64,000 nt of DNA, from the NCBI GenBank assembly GCA_903889245.1, contig CAISWQ010000068.1, positions 1 through 64,000 on the forward strand, in the 5' to 3' direction. This stretch comes from an uncultured Lentisphaerota bacterium (GTDB lineage Bacteria; Verrucomicrobiota; Kiritimatiellia; CAIQIC01). Position numbers and translations under genes: made by a program. The notes below the pieces were generated by a model. The model searched no databases. It was not told the DNA's origin and saw only the letters and a list, made by a program, of their open reading frames with translations. Below, piece by piece: positions 1 through 8,930 of the stretch (position 1 is the first letter of the stretch; the number at the start of each line of letters is the position of its first letter).

Positions 1-76
1 ATCACCACGAGTTTGCTCATAGCCGCCTCATTTTTGCGGCGCTAGCCTACCACACACCGCCAACCCCGCAAATAGT

Positions 77-104
77 TCGACAATGAAGCCCGGCGAGCTA
101 TAGT
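77..104 (+). promoter_or_regulatory. Putative sigma-70-type promoter of the first lipoprotein gene
   Basis: TCGACA (77-82) and TATAGT (99-104) are separated by 16 bases and lie 45 bases upstream of the start codon at 149. The TATAGT box preceded by GC recurs before other genes in the window (46619, 58745). Inferred from sequence only. Confidence 0.45.
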
Positions 105-148
105 TTGAGCGCGGTTGGCGGGGTGCGCCGACCCAAAAGGAGCACAAA

Positions 149-574
149 ATGAAAACAGGTTATAGGTGCATCGGTTTGTTGCTGACGGCCATGGCGGCCA
201 TCGGCTTGCTTACGCCGGGCTGTGGTGGTGGCGATGAAACCACCGTGGTGACCAATGTGGTGGCAGCCCCGTTGCCGGCCGAAATCATCCTCGACAGCAA
301 AACCTTGAGCGTGGCTGGTGGCGGCGGTACTGCCGATACGACTCCCGCTGCGGCGGCCACCAATGGGGTCATCACGGCCACGGTCACGTGGAGCGGTGGC
401 TCAAATATGGTGGCGGCTTTGTACAGGGATGGTGCCTTGCAGGGCCTGGCCACAGACACCTCCCCCTTGGTGATTACGGCCAACACCGCGCCGGGGCCGC
501 AGTGGCATGCGCGTGTCATCAACAACAACACCGCTGCCATCACGGTCAACGTCGTCGTCTCGCTGACGCCATAA
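149..574 (+). CDS. Small secreted lipoprotein of unknown function
   Basis: The 141-residue product starts with a basic n-region, a hydrophobic stretch and a lipobox ending in Cys (LTPGC, about residues 21-25), followed by glycines. It should therefore be exported and lipid-anchored. The rest is rich in Ala, Thr, Val and Gly, with alternating beta-prone stretches and no recognisable catalytic motif; a small beta-sandwich is possible. A good ribosome binding site (AAAAGGAG, 135-142) supports the start. It stands alone, 144 bases before the rhamnosidase gene. I do not recognise the family. Confidence 0.75.
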   Translation: MKTGYRCIGLLLTAMAAIGLLTPGCGGGDETTVVTNVVAAPLPAEIILDSKTLSVAGGGGTADTTPAAAATNGVITATVTWSGGSNMVAALYRDGALQGLATDTSPLVITANTAPGPQWHARVINNNTAAITVNVVVSLTP

Positions 575-706
575 GACGGACTCCAAGACCCTGGATGGCG
601 GATCGGGCGGAGGCTTCCCCCCTGCGATGTAAAAATTCCTGTAGGGTGTGGTCCCTTCTTTTCCGCTGTTGGGGGAATCCGCTGGTCTGGAGGGGAGGGG
701 GGCCGC

Positions 707-712
707 TAGGAT
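707..712 (+). promoter_or_regulatory. Putative -10 box only 6 bases before the GH106 start
   Basis: TAGGAT sits 6 bases upstream of the ATG at 719 with no Shine-Dalgarno sequence between them. The same TAGGATGC(C/G)GCC string precedes the start at 8931. If used, the mRNA would be leaderless or nearly so. No convincing -35 element is seen. Confidence 0.35.
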
Positions 713-718
713 GCGGCC

Positions 719-3631
719 ATGAAGCACACGTTTCCCGCTTGGTTCAGTCTCGCAACGGCATTTCATTTTACCGGCGCAGTGCTGACGGCGGCGGGTGGGC
801 TGCTGAAGCTGGAGGAAGGCTTCGCCGTGCCGCCGGCGGAGGCGAAGCCGTTGGCCTGGTGGCACTGGATCAATGGCAACATCACCAAGGCCGGCATCCG
901 CGCCGACTTGGAAGATATGAAGCGCGTCGGCATCGGCGGCGCGCAGATGCTCGACGTCAGCATCTATCTTCCGCCCGGCCCGGTCCGCTACGGCTCCGAC
1001 GCGTGGCACGAGCACGTGCAATTTGCGATTCGCACCGCCGGCGAGCTCGGCCTCGAACTCGACCTGATGAACGCGCCCGGCTGGTCGGGCAGCGGCGGGC
1101 CGTGGATCACGCCGGAGCGCGGCATGAAGCGCTATGTCTGGACCGAAACCGCCGTCGCGGGCGGCGCGCCGGTCAGCGTGCCACTGAAGCAGCCGACGGC
1201 GAAGCTCGGCTTTTACCGCGACGTGGCCGTGCTCGCGTTTCCCACCGGCAGCAAGGCGACGGTCAAGGAAGAGCCGCAGCTCAAGTCCGTCGCCGCCATC
1301 AAGCTGGAACCGCAGGCGCAGCCGATTCCCGCCGACCGCGTGCTGGTACTGACCAAGTCCATGAACGCCGCAGGCCAGCTCACCGGCGAATTGCCGGCGG
1401 GGCGCTGGACGGTGTTGCGCTTCGGCTACACAACCACCGGCAGCATGAATCATCCGGCGCAGCCGGAAGGCCACGGGCAGGAGTGCGACAAGCTGGATGA
1501 GGACGTCGTGCAGTTCCAGTTCGAGCAGTCGCTCGGCCGCATCCTGCGCGAAGCCGGGCCGCAGGCGGGCAAGGGACTGCGAGGCCTTTTGTTCGATAGC
1601 TTCGAGGGCGGTTTCCAAAACTGGGGCGCCACGTTGCCGCAGGATTTTCAGCAGCGCAAGGGCTACGACCTTGTCCCGTGGTTGCCGGTGCTGACCGGCC
1701 GCACGGTCGGCTCGGCGGAACAGTCGGAGGCGTTCCTGCGCGACTTCCGCGGCGTCATCGCCGATCTGATCGCCGGGAAATACCTCGGCACGATGCAGCG
1801 CCTCGCGCACGCGCACGGGCTCCGGGTCTATGCCGAGGCGCAGGGCGGCCCGCTGAATCCGTTCCTCTGCAACGAGTACACCGATGTGCCGATGAACGAG
1901 TTCTGGATGCCGGACGCGCGCGGGCGCGGCGGCCACATGAAGCCGATCGCCTCGGTGGCCAACCGGCTTGGCCGGCGCATCGTCGGCGCGGAGGCGTTCA
2001 CCGCGAAACCGGAGGACGGCCGCTGGCTGGCGACGCCCGCGAACATGAAGGCCGTCGGCGACTGCGCGTTCGCCGCGGGCATCAACCGCTTCATCTTCCA
2101 CACCTACGTTCACCAACCGTACTCCGACATTGCGCCGGGCTTCACGCTGGGCCGCTACGGCACGCACTTCGGCCGCTTGAACACATGGTGGCCGCTGGCC
2201 GGCGCGTGGATGAGTTACCTCGCGCGCTGCCAGTTCCTGCTCCAGCAGGGCCACACCGCCGCCGACCTGCTGATGCTGATTGGCGACGAGGAGGGCTATC
2301 CACTCAACCTCACGCATCTGGGTGTGCCGCGCGGCTACGACTTCGATGTCTGCTATGCGCGCCACCTCTCGTCGCTCGTCTGGCGCGACGGCGCCTTCCG
2401 CTCGCCGAACGGCTTGGTCTATCGCGCGCTGGTGCTGCCGAAGAAGTGGACCGCCGACCTCGCCACGCTGCAACGGCTGAAGATGTTCCTGGCGCAGGGC
2501 GCGGTGCTGCTCGGCGCGCCACCGGCCGCGCCGGCCGGCCTGCTCGAACAGCGCAACCGTCTGCCGGAATGGCGCTCTCTCGTCGCGGAACTTTTCGCGA
2601 AGGTCAAACCGCGCGAGGCGCTCCAGACAACACTCGATGAACTCAAGTTACCGCCGGACGCGGCCTTCACCGCGACCACGGGCGCGGCGGAGATGCATTG
2701 GATTCACCGCGCGACCACCGAGGGCGAGCTCTACTTCGTCTCGAACCAGAGTGGCCAGCCGGTGACGGTACAGGCGACGTTCCGCGCGGGCCGCCGCGCT
2801 CCGGAAATCTGGGACCCAGTCACGGGACAGCATGCGCCGGCCGCCGAGTACAAGATCGAGGCTGGGCGCGTCAGCCTGCCGCTCGCGCTCGACGCCTCCG
2901 GCTCCACCTTCGTCGTTTTCCGCCGCGAGTTGCCGGCCGATGAGCAGGTCAGCGCGCCGCCGAAAACAAAACTGCCCGCGCCCATCGCCATCAACGGCCC
3001 GTGGCGCGTACAGTTCCAACCTGGCCGCGGTGCACCGGCGGCGATCACGATGGAGAAACTCGCCTCGTGGACGCAGTGCGCCGATGCGGGCGTGAAGTTC
3101 TTCTCCGGCATCGCGACCTATCGGAAGGTCTTCGACCTTCCGCCAGAAATCAGAAGTCAGAGGTCGGAAGTCAGCAAGAGTTCTACTGCGGGCTCTGACC
3201 TCCGACCTCTGACCTCTGATCTCTCGCGTCGGATCTATCTGACCCTTGGTGCGGTCAGCGATATCGCTTCAATAAAAATCAACGGACATGAAGCGGGCGT
3301 GGCCTGGACGGCGCCGTTCGCGGTGGACGTCACCGGGCTGCTGCGCGCCGGCGAGAACATGCTGGAGATCGCCGTCGCCAACCGCTGGGTCAACCGGCTG
3401 ATCGGCGACGAGGCCCTGCCGCCCGACGCGCGCTACGACTTCGGCAGCTCGAAGTTCACCACCGGCCGCCTCGCCGAACTGCCGCCGTGGCTCGGCCACG
3501 CGGAGCTGACGCGCCAGCGTCACCGCATCACCTTCGCGACGTGGTCGCTCTATAAATCCGATTCGCCGCTGCGCGACTCCGGTCTGCTGGGACCGGTCCG
3601 GCTCGAATGCCGGGAACAAAGGAACCCATGA
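719..3631 (+). CDS. Secreted GH106-like alpha-L-rhamnosidase
   Basis: The 970-residue product has an N-terminal signal peptide (about residues 1-25) and then the GH106 start signature, in which a WWHWINGNIT stretch is followed by 'DLEDMKRVGIGGAQ' and later 'NAPGWSGSGGPW'. GH106 enzymes remove terminal alpha-L-rhamnose from pectic or algal glycans; the length fits the family. The middle is the catalytic barrel (about 40-560). The C-terminal part is beta-rich and ends in a galactose-binding-like module carrying motifs such as 'INGHEAG' (about 840-900). A 77-base inverted repeat is inserted in frame at 3146-3222. The gene overlaps the next one by ATGA, so the two are probably co-translated. The family call is by motif recognition; the exact linkage cut is unknown. 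Confidence 0.85.
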   Translation: MKHTFPAWFSLATAFHFTGAVLTAAGGLLKLEEGFAVPPAEAKPLAWWHWINGNITKAGIRADLEDMKRVGIGGAQMLDVSIYLPPGPVRYGSDAWHEHVQFAIRTAGELGLELDLMNAPGWSGSGGPWITPERGMKRYVWTETAVAGGAPVSVPLKQPTAKLGFYRDVAVLAFPTGSKATVKEEPQLKSVAAIKLEPQAQPIPADRVLVLTKSMNAAGQLTGELPAGRWTVLRFGYTTTGSMNHPAQPEGHGQECDKLDEDVVQFQFEQSLGRILREAGPQAGKGLRGLLFDSFEGGFQNWGATLPQDFQQRKGYDLVPWLPVLTGRTVGSAEQSEAFLRDFRGVIADLIAGKYLGTMQRLAHAHGLRVYAEAQGGPLNPFLCNEYTDVPMNEFWMPDARGRGGHMKPIASVANRLGRRIVGAEAFTAKPEDGRWLATPANMKAVGDCAFAAGINRFIFHTYVHQPYSDIAPGFTLGRYGTHFGRLNTWWPLAGAWMSYLARCQFLLQQGHTAADLLMLIGDEEGYPLNLTHLGVPRGYDFDVCYARHLSSLVWRDGAFRSPNGLVYRALVLPKKWTADLATLQRLKMFLAQGAVLLGAPPAAPAGLLEQRNRLPEWRSLVAELFAKVKPREALQTTLDELKLPPDAAFTATTGAAEMHWIHRATTEGELYFVSNQSGQPVTVQATFRAGRRAPEIWDPVTGQHAPAAEYKIEAGRVSLPLALDASGSTFVVFRRELPADEQVSAPPKTKLPAPIAINGPWRVQFQPGRGAPAAITMEKLASWTQCADAGVKFFSGIATYRKVFDLPPEIRSQRSEVSKSSTAGSDLRPLTSDLSRRIYLTLGAVSDIASIKINGHEAGVAWTAPFAVDVTGLLRAGENMLEIAVANRWVNRLIGDEALPPDARYDFGSSKFTTGRLAELPPWLGHAELTRQRHRITFATWSLYKSDSPLRDSGLLGPVRLECREQRNP
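3146..3222. repeat. In-frame hairpin element inside the GH106 gene
   Basis: The arms 3146-3174 and 3194-3222 are reverse complements at 26 of 29 positions, built from GGTCAGA/GAAGTCAG-like units, with a 19-base loop. Translated, it reads as Arg/Ser/Glu/Leu/Thr/Asp-rich sequence (SQRSEVS, SDLRPLTSDL) just before a conserved beta-strand. It keeps the reading frame. It looks like a REP-like or MITE-like insertion into a surface loop. Confidence 0.75.
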
Positions 3632-5208
3632 AAATTACTTTCATGTTCCCGGTGTTGTTGGTGTGGGTGCAGGTCGCGCTCGCCGACGCGAATCTGCCGG
3701 CCATCCGGTTTGAACAGAGCGGCAGTTCTCCCTCCATCGCCGAGCAGCCGGCCGCGTTCGTGCTGGCGAACGAGCCGGAGGGCGGCAAGGCCAACCTCGT
3801 CGTGGAGTTCGATCTCGCCGCGCAGACGGTCACGCCACTGGCGCGCCTGCACCTCGACAACGTGCTCAAGCTCCAGGTCAAGCGGCCCGGCCAGAAGAAC
3901 ACCGGCGAGCGCGGCATCCTGCACGTCTTTGCGCCCGGCCTGGCCGAACCGGTCGGCGTGTTGCCGGTGAAGGCGGGCGGCCTCACCAATGCCTACATGA
4001 TAGATGTCACGGCCATCGTCAACGCCGCGCTCGCGCAGCCGGCCGGCCGGCGGAAGCTGCAACTCGAAGTGCGTCTCGAGGGCAAACCGCTCTACTACGA
4101 AGTCTATGCCGCGCCGAAAAATTTTCCGCCCACGCTCGAGATTGTCACCGCTACCAACTGGAGCGACGACTGGCCAGCGTGTGTGGCGCCGATCACGCGC
4201 GGGCCGCAAATCTACCGCGAGCCCTGCCTGCCGTTGACCGACAACCGCGACAAGGAAGTCGTGTTGCCACTGCTCTACCCGGCGAAGAAGATCAACGCAG
4301 TCGTTGCCAACGCCACCGGCGCGAAGCTGGAGGAAGGCCGCGACTGGCTGCTGCGCGATGGCAAGCTCGTGCTGCCGTGCGGCACGCGCGCGCCGGTACA
4401 ACTGGAGGCGGAATTTTTCCTCGCGCCGCACAAGGAGAAGAACGGCACAACGAATATGATTCACACCGCCGTGCGCCTGATGGAGGGCACGTGGTATCAC
4501 GAGCGGCAGCTTGCCGTTACCTACGAGCCCGCTGCGCGCGACTGGTCGTTCCCGCCGCCGCGCGCCACGCTCGACCAGCTCCCGCGCCTGAAGCAGAAGC
4601 TCGCCGCGAAGGAACCGCTCACCCTGTTGCTGTTCGGCGACAGCATCTCCGCCGGCGGCAACGCCTCGAAGTTTCAGAACGCGTGGCCGTGGCAGCCGAG
4701 CTACGGCGAGCTCGTCGCGCGCGCCCTCGGTGCGCGTTGGGGCTCCAGGGTGAATTATCTCAACCACTCGCGCGCCGGCGCGACCTCCGGTTACGGCCTC
4801 GCGCAGGCGGATGAGCAGGCCGCGTGGTTCAAGCCCGACCTCGCAATCATCGCCTATGGCATGAACGACCGCGGCGACACCCGCCGCGGCGTCTACCGGG
4901 AGAACCTCGAAAAAATTCTGGCGACGATCCGCGCCCGTTCGCCGGCAACCGAGTTCATCGTCGTCGCGCCGATGCTGAACAATCCCAAACAGCCGACCGG
5001 TCTTGACCCCGTCCTGTTCATCCGCGACGAGGCACTCAAGCTTGCCGGCCCCGGCATCGCCACGGTGGACGTCACCTCGATGCACCTCGAAATCATCAAG
5101 CGCAAACCCTACCTCGACCTCTCCGGCAACGGCGCGAACCACCCGAACGACTTTTTGCACCGCCTCTACGCGCAGCGCATCTTGGAAATTCTCACACCGC
5201 CACCGTGA
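3628..5208 (+). CDS. Secreted SGNH/GDSL esterase with N-terminal beta domain
   Basis: The ATG at 3628 is chosen because it overlaps the GH106 stop (ATGA), follows an AAAGGA site and begins a clean signal peptide (MKITFMFPVLLVWVQVALA). The upstream in-frame ATG at 3607 would spoil it. The 526-residue product has a beta-rich N-terminal half and a C-terminal SGNH hydrolase domain. Its blocks are visible: FGDSISAGG (nucleophile Ser), a glycine/asparagine block 'NHSRAGA', GMNDRGD, and a late NHPND with the catalytic His. Such enzymes remove acetyl or other acyl groups from polysaccharides. Coupling to a rhamnosidase suggests deacylation of the same glycan. Confidence 0.8.
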   Translation: MKITFMFPVLLVWVQVALADANLPAIRFEQSGSSPSIAEQPAAFVLANEPEGGKANLVVEFDLAAQTVTPLARLHLDNVLKLQVKRPGQKNTGERGILHVFAPGLAEPVGVLPVKAGGLTNAYMIDVTAIVNAALAQPAGRRKLQLEVRLEGKPLYYEVYAAPKNFPPTLEIVTATNWSDDWPACVAPITRGPQIYREPCLPLTDNRDKEVVLPLLYPAKKINAVVANATGAKLEEGRDWLLRDGKLVLPCGTRAPVQLEAEFFLAPHKEKNGTTNMIHTAVRLMEGTWYHERQLAVTYEPAARDWSFPPPRATLDQLPRLKQKLAAKEPLTLLLFGDSISAGGNASKFQNAWPWQPSYGELVARALGARWGSRVNYLNHSRAGATSGYGLAQADEQAAWFKPDLAIIAYGMNDRGDTRRGVYRENLEKILATIRARSPATEFIVVAPMLNNPKQPTGLDPVLFIRDEALKLAGPGIATVDVTSMHLEIIKRKPYLDLSGNGANHPNDFLHRLYAQRILEILTPPP

Positions 5209-5315
5209 GGTTACAGGGGCGCCACGCCTGCGCCGTTTGTCTGGCGGGCTTGAAGGGAAGCGCAGCGGTTTTTCAATCCCACAAAGTTATGGGTGAAGCG
5301 CAGCAGCGTGGGCCA

Positions 5316-6743
5316 TCAATTCCGCGGGGATGCGCTTGTCAAGGCGTTCGCGCGCCAGGCGTCGGCGAGTTCAGTAATGGTGTGGCCGGTGCGCTGCTTC
5401 CAGAAATCTTCGGTGTAGGTGCCGGCGCGCGCGGCGGCGTTGAGCTGCGTGACGAGCTGTGGATCATATTTCGTCGTGACGAAGTTGAAGAAATTGGCGG
5501 TGGTGCGATAGCTCGCGTCGTGGCGCGCCTTCGCTGCGTCGCGAGCGCGGACTTCAGCCCCATGTGACTGCGGTTCATAGAGGAACCAGCGGATATAGTC
5601 GGCGAGGCCCTCGGTCACCCAGCCCGGCGTCGGCGTCGCCTTGGGGTTGCGGCGGTTCAAGCCATACTGTTGCACCACATGCACCAGTTCATGCACGATG
5701 GAACCCTTCGCCTCGCCTTTCAGGTTCGCGCGATACCACTTGGCGGCGCAGCTCACGCGCGTACCGCCGGTGGCGGCGACGCCCTTCATCTCGGCGCTGA
5801 ACACGATCTGGACGTTGCGCGGCGCGGCGTAGCCCGCGCTGGCGAGCAGCTTGGCGATGCGCGGATACCATTCGCGCAGCACGGGCGCGAGTTCAGTGTG
5901 TGTCCAATCGGTCAGGTCGGGCGCCTCGGTGGTGTCCACGGCGAACCGGCACGCGCCGCCGGCGGTCTCGACGATCTCCACGCGCGCCGCCGGCATGGCG
6001 ACGGGTTCGGGCGCGGGCCCGCCGGCTTCGATCACATCCATCTCGCTGAAGAACGTGTTGCCGAACGGATCGTTCGCCTCGGTGTGCGCGACCTCGAAGA
6101 GCAGGTAGCGATAACGGCCGAGGCTGCCGGTGGACTCGGCGATACTGACGCCATATTGCCCGCCGGGTTCGCCGCTCTTCGGCCGCGTATCCACCGCCGC
6201 GATTTTCTTCCAGTCATCGGTGCCATTGTTGCCGGCGGAGAGCGTATAGACCTGCGGGCCGCGGTCGCCGGCGTGCCATGAGAACGTGTTGACCTGTTTG
6301 ATCGCGATGGCGCGGCCGAGATCAAGCCGCAGCTTGCCGCCCGCGGTGCCGGCGGCAAAGAAGAAATTCTCGCGCGGCGCGTCGGATGAGCGCGGTAGTT
6401 TGCCATCGTGCAACGCGGCCAGCTCGCCGCCGTTGCCGTCGCGGTGGCCCTCGACGAGGCTGAACTCCGCGGTCGTCGCCGCGTCGTTGCGCGCCGGCGG
6501 CGGCACGCGCTTGAACCGGAAGTCGGTGGTCAGCTCGTTGCGCTCGCTGACGACCTCGACGGCGGCGTGTGAAGACAGCACACCGGAACAAAGGGAAAAT
6601 GAGGCCAGCAAGGGGGCGACCCGGCTTGAAAAAATATGCTTGGGAAGCGGCTCGACAAGCCTCGCCCTCCAGCTTGGGGCGTGGCTTGTTCCTCTTGTGG
6701 AGGGCGAAGCTTGCCGAGCCGACGATAATTCGGAACGCGGCAT
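5316..6743 (-). CDS. Secreted basic-secretory-protein type peptidase with N-terminal discoidin-like domain
   Basis: The product has about 475 residues. A discoidin-like beta domain (roughly 70-250) precedes a domain matching the plant and bacterial basic secretory protein family: HELVHVVQQY, a zincin HExxH motif, followed by 'GWVTEGLADYIRW'. It is a probable zinc metallopeptidase acting outside the cytoplasm, perhaps on glycoproteins. The start at 6743 is chosen because it forms a TGATG overlap with the upstream esterase stop. The N-terminus then reads through a large hairpin element (6648-6721) before a signal-peptide-like core (LLASFSLCSGVLSSHA). A TTG start just inside that core is the alternative. 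Start uncertain, family fairly sure. Confidence 0.75.
   Translation of the reverse strand: MPRSELSSARQASPSTRGTSHAPSWRARLVEPLPKHIFSSRVAPLLASFSLCSGVLSSHAAVEVVSERNELTTDFRFKRVPPPARNDAATTAEFSLVEGHRDGNGGELAALHDGKLPRSSDAPRENFFFAAGTAGGKLRLDLGRAIAIKQVNTFSWHAGDRGPQVYTLSAGNNGTDDWKKIAAVDTRPKSGEPGGQYGVSIAESTGSLGRYRYLLFEVAHTEANDPFGNTFFSEMDVIEAGGPAPEPVAMPAARVEIVETAGGACRFAVDTTEAPDLTDWTHTELAPVLREWYPRIAKLLASAGYAAPRNVQIVFSAEMKGVAATGGTRVSCAAKWYRANLKGEAKGSIVHELVHVVQQYGLNRRNPKATPTPGWVTEGLADYIRWFLYEPQSHGAEVRARDAAKARHDASYRTTANFFNFVTTKYDPQLVTQLNAAARAGTYTEDFWKQRTGHTITELADAWRANALTSASPRN
6648..6721. repeat. Long inverted repeat spanning the start of the peptidase gene
   Basis: The arms 6648-6671 and 6698-6721 (CGGCTCGACAAGCCTCGCCC... 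against its reverse complement) pair at 21 of 24 positions around a 26-base loop. It lies just downstream of the esterase stop on the minus strand and is translated as the N-terminal leader of the peptidase (SSARQASPS ... PSWRARLVEP). It resembles a REP-like mobile hairpin. Confidence 0.75.
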
Positions 6744-8720
6744 CACGGCACCCACGTCTCGCCCTGCGGCCGCCACTGGTCGTCGAAGAAACCGGTCGCG
6801 GCGATCTTGCCGGGCCAGCGCGGGCCGGCCGGCTCGCGCAGGTCCACGATCGCCCAGTCGGGCAGCTTCGGCGTCTGGTCGGAGTTGGTGTTGTTCGCGC
6901 CGGAGCGGAAGGTCTGGCCGCTGTTGAGCACGAGGTAACGCGACTGGTTGAGCGGATTTGGGAAGATCAGGACCGGCGCGTGGTGCGCGGCGTCGTATTT
7001 CTTCCCGCCGAATTCCAGCGCGGCGGCGGACCAGCGCAGCGGCAGCTTATCGGCGAGCTGCGCGAGCAGCTTGTTGCTCGCGACGTCGCCCCAAAGAATC
7101 AGGTTGCAGTGGGCGATGTCATCAGCCGTGATGGCGATGTCGTCCTTGATCGGCGCCTCGCCACGGAAGACGCGCCGCCACTCGCTACGAGCGAGCTCCA
7201 TCTCCGCCTTGGCCCACGCGCCGACGGCCGCGTTCAATGGCCGGCCGGTCGGGCGCACGAATAGGAAGCGCGACATGAACGCGTGATCAAGCGGGCCGCA
7301 GACGCCGGGCCGTTTGTGCAGCGTTGTCAGCGATCCGTTTTTCCACTGGCCGTTCTCCTTGTGGAACTGCGCGCCGGCCTTGTTCCAGCCGGCGGGCAGC
7401 GTGGCGCCATCGAGCACGACCTGCTGGATGCGATCACTGGCAAGACCCGTGGCGAACGGCGTGACGAAGCGCAGCGCGGCGACGTTGCGCGTCGTCGCCG
7501 TGATCTTGTTGCCCTCGACCTTCGCGGTCACGTCGGCGCGCTCGAACGATTTCTCCAGCGACTCCAGCTCGACCCAGCGCATCCGCGGATAGACGAGCGT
7601 GTAGGTGGTCAGGTGGACCTGCTTCGGTTCCGGGTCGCGACCCTTCGCGGCGGCGGCGCTGACGAACGCCTCGATCTTCGGCTTGGCCTCGGGGTGATAT
7701 TTGTGCGCGGTCTGCGGCCCGATGATGTGCGGGAAGGTCAGGCCCTCCTTCTCGGCGTAGCGCAGCATGATGTCGGCGGCCTGCTTCTGCTTGTCAATTT
7801 CTCCGGAGTAGGCGACGAGCGGGACGTTGGCAAGGTTCGCGGCGTAGAGCGTGGCATCGGTCCAGCGCCAGAGCTTCTGCTCCCACGGCGGGATGGGCTC
7901 CTTGCCGGCGTCGAAGACGTGCGCGAACTCGGCGGTCTCGGCAAAACCTGCGCCCGGCGCGGCCGCGGCCCACAGCCCCGCGTGCTGCACCGCGAAGTGC
8001 CACGTCGCGGCGCCGCCCATCGAGAAGCCGCGCACGACGACGCGGTTGTCGTCCACCGCGTAGCGGTTGCGCAGATGATCCCATGCCTCGAACAGATCAC
8101 GCTCGCCGGCGAACTTGTTCGCGTTACAGAGGCGACCGTAGAGGAAGCAGACGAACGTGCCCGGCGGCGCGAACTCCGGCTTGGCGCGCGCCTGCGAATC
8201 GAGGAAGGCGAGCTCGGTCAGCTTCTCGTTGCGGCCGTGGAACCAGAAATCGAGGCGGCGCGGCTTACGGTCGCCGGGCTTCCAGCCGTCGGGCACGAGC
8301 AGCGCGTAGGGCTGGAGCGAGCCATCCATCTGCGAACGGTAGGCGCGCAGCACCATGCCCGTCTGCTCCAGCCACGGCGTGCGGCCGGCGGCGAGCGCGG
8401 AGGCGCGTGCCAGGCCTTGCGTCAGCAGCCCGCGCGCGACGGCGATCTGCTTGAGGTCGAGTACCTCGTCGTAGCGCAGCGCCCAGTCCACGGCCTTGTG
8501 GAAAATCTGCACGTCGGTCAGCTCTGGCCGCGGCGGAAGTTTGGCGATGGCGGCGGCGAGTTGCGCCGCGCCCGCCTCCAACTCGCGCCGGTCCTTCTCC
8601 GGCACGGCGACGCCCGCCGGCGGCACACGCTTGGGTGCGGCCGGCGCGGCCGGCTTCGGCGCCTGCGCCCACCCCCCCCCCCGCCAACGCCAGCAACAAA
8701 CCGCAACTTAGAATTTTCAT
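6743..8720 (-). CDS. Secreted alpha/beta-hydrolase esterase, signal peptide out of frame by one base
   Basis: The mature part (627 residues open from 8626) carries the nucleophile elbow GFSMGGAATWHF, typical of polysaccharide-linked esterases and prolyl-oligopeptidase-like hydrolases. A C-terminal domain of unknown role contains 'NLILWGDVASN'. The natural start is the ATG at 8720, preceded by GAAGGA, giving MKILSCGLLLALAGGG. The 11-base C tract at 8672-8682 (G on the coding strand) then throws the frame. With ten bases the signal peptide would continue as WAQA followed by a Pro/Ala linker, straight into the hydrolase frame. This is either a sequencing/assembly indel or a phase-variable tract. 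It is coupled by TGATG to the peptidase downstream. Confidence 0.8.
8672..8682. other. 11-base C homopolymer causing an apparent frameshift
   Basis: Eleven consecutive C bases lie inside the signal-peptide coding region of the esterase. Removing one restores a perfect signal peptide joined to the long hydrolase frame. Its length makes it prone to both sequencing error and slippage. Confidence 0.9.
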
Positions 8721-8795
8721 AGTCATTCCTTCGCGCCGCGCAGCGTAGGCCAGCGTCCCCGTCGCTGCAATCGGAAACAGGGTGGTGGGCCAGGC

Positions 8796-8870
8796 TTCCA
8801 AGCCTTGGGAAAATCCGCGTGAAAAGTTCCAAGGCTTTGGAAAAAGCGCAAATTTTTCCCAAGCCTTGGA
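8796..8870. repeat. Phased palindrome array, 3 copies
   Basis: Copies of the TTTTCCAAG(G/C)CTTGGAAAA family are centred at about 8803, 8834.5 and 8864. They lie in the divergent region between the esterase and the isomerase-like gene. Confidence 0.85.
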
Positions 8871-8893
8871 GGACTGGTTGGGCGTAAATTCGC

Positions 8894-8921
8894 TTGTGAC
8901 GCCACGGGCGTCGGGTAGGAT
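8894..8921 (+). promoter_or_regulatory. Putative promoter of the isomerase/MocA/PDZ operon
   Basis: TTGTGA (8894-8899), a 16-base spacer and TAGGAT (8916-8921) end 9 bases before the ATG at 8931. No Shine-Dalgarno sequence is present, so the transcript would be nearly leaderless. Confidence 0.45.
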
Positions 8922-8930
8922 GCCGCCACC

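Noticed and set aside
401-2473. 690-residue open frame on the minus strand
   Set aside because: It is a shadow of the GH106 gene: Arg/Ala/Gly-rich, no domain, and it runs across a gene end and an intergenic gap.
5209-5315. Gap between convergent SGNH and peptidase genes searched for a terminator or small gene
   Set aside because: No convincing hairpin with a T-run and no short gene with a ribosome binding site were seen.
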